Assembly: GCA_022578965.1 (NCBI GenBank)
Contig: MU400611.1
Coordinates: 81,328 to 145,327, forward strand
Length of the DNA stretch: 64,000 nucleotides
Origin: Xylaria sp. FL1777
Taxonomy: Eukaryota; Ascomycota; Sordariomycetes; Xylariales; Xylariaceae
Direction: 5' to 3'
The translations under genes were made by a program, and so were the position numbers. Positions 60,711-64,000 of this stretch are shown in pieces. The stretch's first letter is position 1, and every line of letters starts with the position of its first letter. The notes beneath the pieces are model-generated. The model did no database searches and was not told where the DNA came from. It saw only the letters and a list, made by a program, of their open reading frames with translations.

Positions 60711-61419
60711 TGCTTTTATGCTTATTTGCTTAATTTTTAAATATAATATAAACGTGTTTATTATTAAAAAGCATATTATTTTAAGCAAACCTATTAATAA
60801 TAAACTTAAGCTAAAGCTTTTTTATATTATAAGCTAACTTAATTTACTTAGTATATGTATTGCTGTTTTAACTACTAAAATACTTAATTATATATTATTA
60901 TAAACCTTAGAAAATTAAAAGTATAAATGTTTTTTAAAAAAAAATAAAAAAAAAAAAAAACATATAGTAGCTAATAAAAAAAAGCAAAAAAAAAGAGCTA
61001 AAGCTTGTATAGCTTTTATACTAAAAACAAGAATAGAAATATTAATACTTTTTACGCTAAAGCAAAAAAAGCGCAGGAAAAATAAAACCGGCCGGAGTTA
61101 AACAAAGGTAAAGCAACTATAAAAGCAAAAGCTATTATTACAGAAACATGCGCGCTACGTATACTTAATAAGCTTAATAATGCCTTTAACCTTTTAATTT
61201 AATAGCTAATAAAAATAGCAAATTTTCTAAAAGCATTATTTAACTAAATAAATATTTTTAACTTTGCTAAGTTAAAAACTTTAATAATTTACTTAAATTG
61301 CTTATATATATATAAGTATTTTTTAACGTTTTTTAATAGCAATAAATTACGCTTAAAAAAGTATTTATTAATAAAGGGTATTTATAGCGCTATTATATAA
61401 AGTATAATTGCTAGCACAT

Positions 61420-62922
61420 ATTTGCTTTAAAAAAAACAACTAAGCTAACGCTGCAGCGCTTTTTTTTTGCATAGTTGCTAATATATACTTTAAATAAAAC
61501 AACAAAGCTAACATTGCAGCGCTTTTTTTTTGCAAAGAAACTTTGCAGAAATTATACTTATAACTATTTATTAATAAACAAACTTTTAAGCTTTTATTTA
61601 ACTAAAATAAAAAATTTTTTAATATGTTTATAAGCTAATATATTGCACGCTTATAATAGAAAAAACAATAAAGCTAACGTTATAGCGCTTTTTTTTTACA
61701 TAGTTGCTAATACTTGCCTTAAATATAACAATAAAGCTAATATTATAGTGCTTTTTTTTTATAAAGAAGTTTTCTAAAAACTACGCTTATAATTGTTTAT
61801 TAATAAATAAACTTTTAAGCTTTTATTTAACTAAAATAAAAAATTCTTTAATACGTTTATAAGCTAGTATACTGCACGCTTGCAGTAAAAAAAACAATTA
61901 AGCTAACGCTATAACGCTTTTTTTTTGCAAAAAAGTTTTATAAAAACTACGCTTATAACTATAAGCTAGTATACTGCATACTTATAGTAAAAAAAACAAC
62001 AAAGCTAACGTTATAGCGCTTTTTCTTTACGTAATTGCTAGCATTTACCTTAAATATAACAATAAAGCTAATACTGCAGCGCTTTTTCTTTGCAAAGAAG
62101 TTTTGCAAAAACTATGCTTATAATTATTTACTAGTAAATAAACTTTCAGGCTTTTATTTAACTAAAATAAAGAATTCTTTAATATGCTTATAAGCTAATA
62201 TATTGTATGCTTACAATAAAAAAAACAATAAAGCTAATACTGCAGCACTTTTTCTTTGCGTAGTTATTAGCACTTGCTTTAAAAAAAACAATAAAGCTAA
62301 CGCTATAGCATAATTGCTAGCATATATTTGCCTTAAAAAAAATAACAAAGCTAATGCTATAACGCTTTTTTTTTGCAAAGAAAATCTATAAAAACTACGC
62401 TTATAACTATTTATTAATAAACAAACTTTTAAGCTTTTATTTAACTAAAATAAAGAATTCTTTAATATGCTTATAAGCTAGTATACTGCATACTTATAGT
62501 AAAAAAAACAATAAAGCTAATACTGTAGCACTTTTTTTTTATAAAGAAGTTTTATAAAAACTACGCTTATAACTATAAGCTAATATATTGCATATTTGCT
62601 TTAAATAAAACAACAAGCTTAATATTATAGCATAATTATTAGCATATATTTGCTTTAAAAAAAACAACAAAGCTAACGTTATAGCATAATTGCTAGCATA
62701 TGCCCTAAATAAAACAGCAAAGCTAATATTGCAGCGCTTTTTTTTTACAAAGAAGTTTTATAAAAACTATGCTTATAACTATTAACTAGTAAACAAACTT
62801 TCGGGCTTTTATTTAATTAAAATAAAGAATTCTTTAATATGTTTATAAGCTAATATATTATATGCTTGTAGTAAAAAAAACAACAAAGCTAATATTATAG
62901 CGCTTTTTTTTTATATAATTAT
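61420..62922 (+). repeat. Irregular satellite array
   Basis: Composite units built from three modules recur: ACAA(T/C)AAAGCTAA(C/T)..TATAGCGCTTTTTTTTTGC, AAAACTACGCTTATAACTATTTA, and CTTTTAAGCTTTTATTTAACTA. The last occurs at about 61,581, 61,811, 62,141, 62,425 and 62,799 (spacings 230-374 bp), so unit length varies through gain and loss of modules. It abuts LTR copy 3. Confidence 0.8.
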
Positions 62923-62924
62923 TA

Positions 62925-64000
62925 TGTTATAAAATTAGCACAAAAGTGGCTTTTAAAGCGGCTTAATGCTTTTATATATACTTTATACCTTTTTTTTTGC
63001 TAGCTAAAGCTAAAGTTACGTAATAACTTACTTAGCTTATTAAGCTTACAGTAATTTAAGGCTTATTAAGCTTATAGTAATTTAAAGCTTATTAAGCTTA
63101 CGGTAATTTAATGCTTATTAAACTTGCAGTAATTTAAAAAAAGTTACTACTTTTTTTATTTTTCTTTTGTTTATATAATTATATACTTTTTATATTTAGT
63201 TATTTACTTAGTTCTAGTTTTTTAGCTATTAATTTTTTATAACTGCTAAGCATTAATATATTTATTACTTTTAATTTTTTAAAACCTTTATTAATGTATA
63301 GTAATAAAAATATTTTAAAAACTTTTTTAACGGACTACTATTAAAAATCTTATTATTACTTATAAATTAAAACCTTAAAAGCAAACTTATTATATTAATA
63401 TATAACAAGTTTATTACATTTTAATAGCTTTTTAATTAATAAAACTTAATATATAAAAACAAATACTAGTATAAAAAGTTAAATAATAAACAATTTATAA
63501 AATAAACTTTTAAAGGTATACTAAAAAAATATTTAAAAAATAAAAATGTTAAATAGCATTGCATAAGTAAACTTTACTTAATAACTAATAAAACTAGATT
63601 TAAGTTATATTACTAAAAACAAAAAGTTAAAAATTAAGTTTAAAAATTTTAAAGACTTTTAGAATTAATAACGTACTAAAACAATAAACTTTAATACTTT
63701 TACTAGCTACTTTTATTAAAAAAAAAGCAGTAATAAAAAAAAAAAAGTTAAGCAGTAATAATAAAAAAAAACTAACATTAATATTAATGCTATAAAACAA
63801 ACTAGTTGCTTTAACTTAAAAAATAGTTTAAATACTAAGCGTTATAATTTTTAAACTAGCACAAATATTAATTATAATAATTAAAGTAGTAATAATAATT
63901 ACTATTATAATAATAAATTAAAGCTTTAAATAAATAATTATATTATAATTAATATTAATATTACTACTAGTAAACTTAATGCTTATTTTTATTACTGCTA
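62925..64000 (+). mobile_element. Second chromovirus copy, 5' LTR plus start of internal region
   Basis: LTR at 62,925-63,418 (494 bp, TGTTATAAAATTAGCAC...TTTATTACA), then internal sequence that follows 48,739 onward of the first copy base for base apart from transitions, until the window ends. No polypurine tract precedes this LTR, so it is the 5' end of another full or partial element, same orientation as the first. Confidence 0.87.

Larger units (their letters stand above)
32441..64000. other. AT-rich, gene-free isochore of mutated transposons and satellites
   Basis: From about 32.44 kb the sequence is overwhelmingly A/T to the window end, with stop codons in all frames except in short tandem arrays. 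Long reading frames here (37,836-38,242; 46,844-47,271; 49,946-50,227) arise from repeats or poly-A/T tracts and are not genes. The pattern of G-to-A and C-to-T decay in recognisable pol domains is that of repeat-induced point mutation. Such blocks are usually heterochromatic. No centromeric or telomeric motif was identified. Sub-features are listed separately. The stretches 33,000-34,780, 38,170-41,090, 43,000-46,840, 47,240-48,245 and 58,710-59,330 contain only degenerate sequence I cannot assign. Confidence 0.9.

Noticed and set aside
32441..64000. Mitochondrial or plastid DNA, because of the AT content
   Set aside because: Continuous with nuclear genes, no organelle genes or tRNAs, and Gypsy remnants with transition decay explain the composition.
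32441..64000. Centromere
   Set aside because: AT-rich, transposon-filled fungal centromeres look similar, but nothing here distinguishes centromere from ordinary heterochromatin without CENP-A data.
1..64000. CRISPR arrays, rRNA or tRNA genes
   Set aside because: No repeat-spacer arrays, conserved rRNA segments or cloverleaf-type genes were seen; the tandem repeats lack unique spacers.

Overview
The window looks like nuclear DNA of a filamentous ascomycete (Pezizomycotina). Short spliced introns (about 50-75 bp, GTAAGT/GTATGC donors), a Zn2Cys6 regulator, DUF3435, DUF3429 and PD-(D/E)XK-like genes, and a sharply bounded AT-rich block of mutated transposons all point there. The species cannot be named from the sequence.

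Layout. (1) 0.2-13.6 kb: a metabolic block with an AAAP amino-acid permease (+), a sideroflexin-type mitochondrial carrier (-), a Zn2Cys6/fungal_trans regulator (+), a FAD-dependent amino-acid/amine oxidase (-) and a mitochondrial delta-1-pyrroline-5-carboxylate dehydrogenase (-). The five functions fit uptake, mitochondrial transport, control, oxidation and glutamate formation for a proline-like or cyclic amino acid. That is an inference from order and family. The regulator carries an apparent one-base frameshift. (2) 15.3-22.8 kb: a PD-(D/E)XK nuclease-like gene (+), a DUF3435 tyrosine-recombinase gene (-, Starship-captain/Crypton superfamily, one frameshift) and an unrecognised 906-residue coiled-coil protein (-). 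(3) 23.9-30.1 kb: four unusual regulatory-looking genes: a small MADS-like protein (+), an Hsp70-like ATPase with a C-terminal ZZ finger (-), a protein with two Cys/His modules and a SAP-like tail (+), and a double ZZ-like/Myb-like protein (-). (4) 30.6-31.8 kb: a DUF3429 mitochondrial membrane protein gene (-), the last intact gene.

(5) From about 32.4 kb to the end the sequence switches abruptly to a gene-free AT-rich isochore, about 10-25% G+C in the rows I counted. It is made of repeat-mutated (RIP-type) transposons and satellites. The clearest element is a Ty3/Gypsy chromovirus at 48,246-55,942 with 493-bp LTRs, a polypurine tract before the 3' LTR, and degenerate protease, RT (YLDD changed to YLNN), RNase H, integrase and chromodomain remnants in order on the + strand. 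A second copy begins at 62,925 and runs off the window. Other structure includes tandem satellites (17, 18, 20, 21, 51, 81 and 89 bp units), a tandem set of long palindromes at 56.2-57.4 kb, a 1.3-kb inverted repeat (34.8-36.1 kb versus 57.4-58.7 kb), and an irregular satellite at 61.4-62.9 kb. By hand count, residual cytosines in this block are mostly preceded by a purine, which is not the usual CpA-centred description of RIP.

Exon coordinates were worked out by eye from splice sites and reading-frame continuity; nothing was searched against a database.
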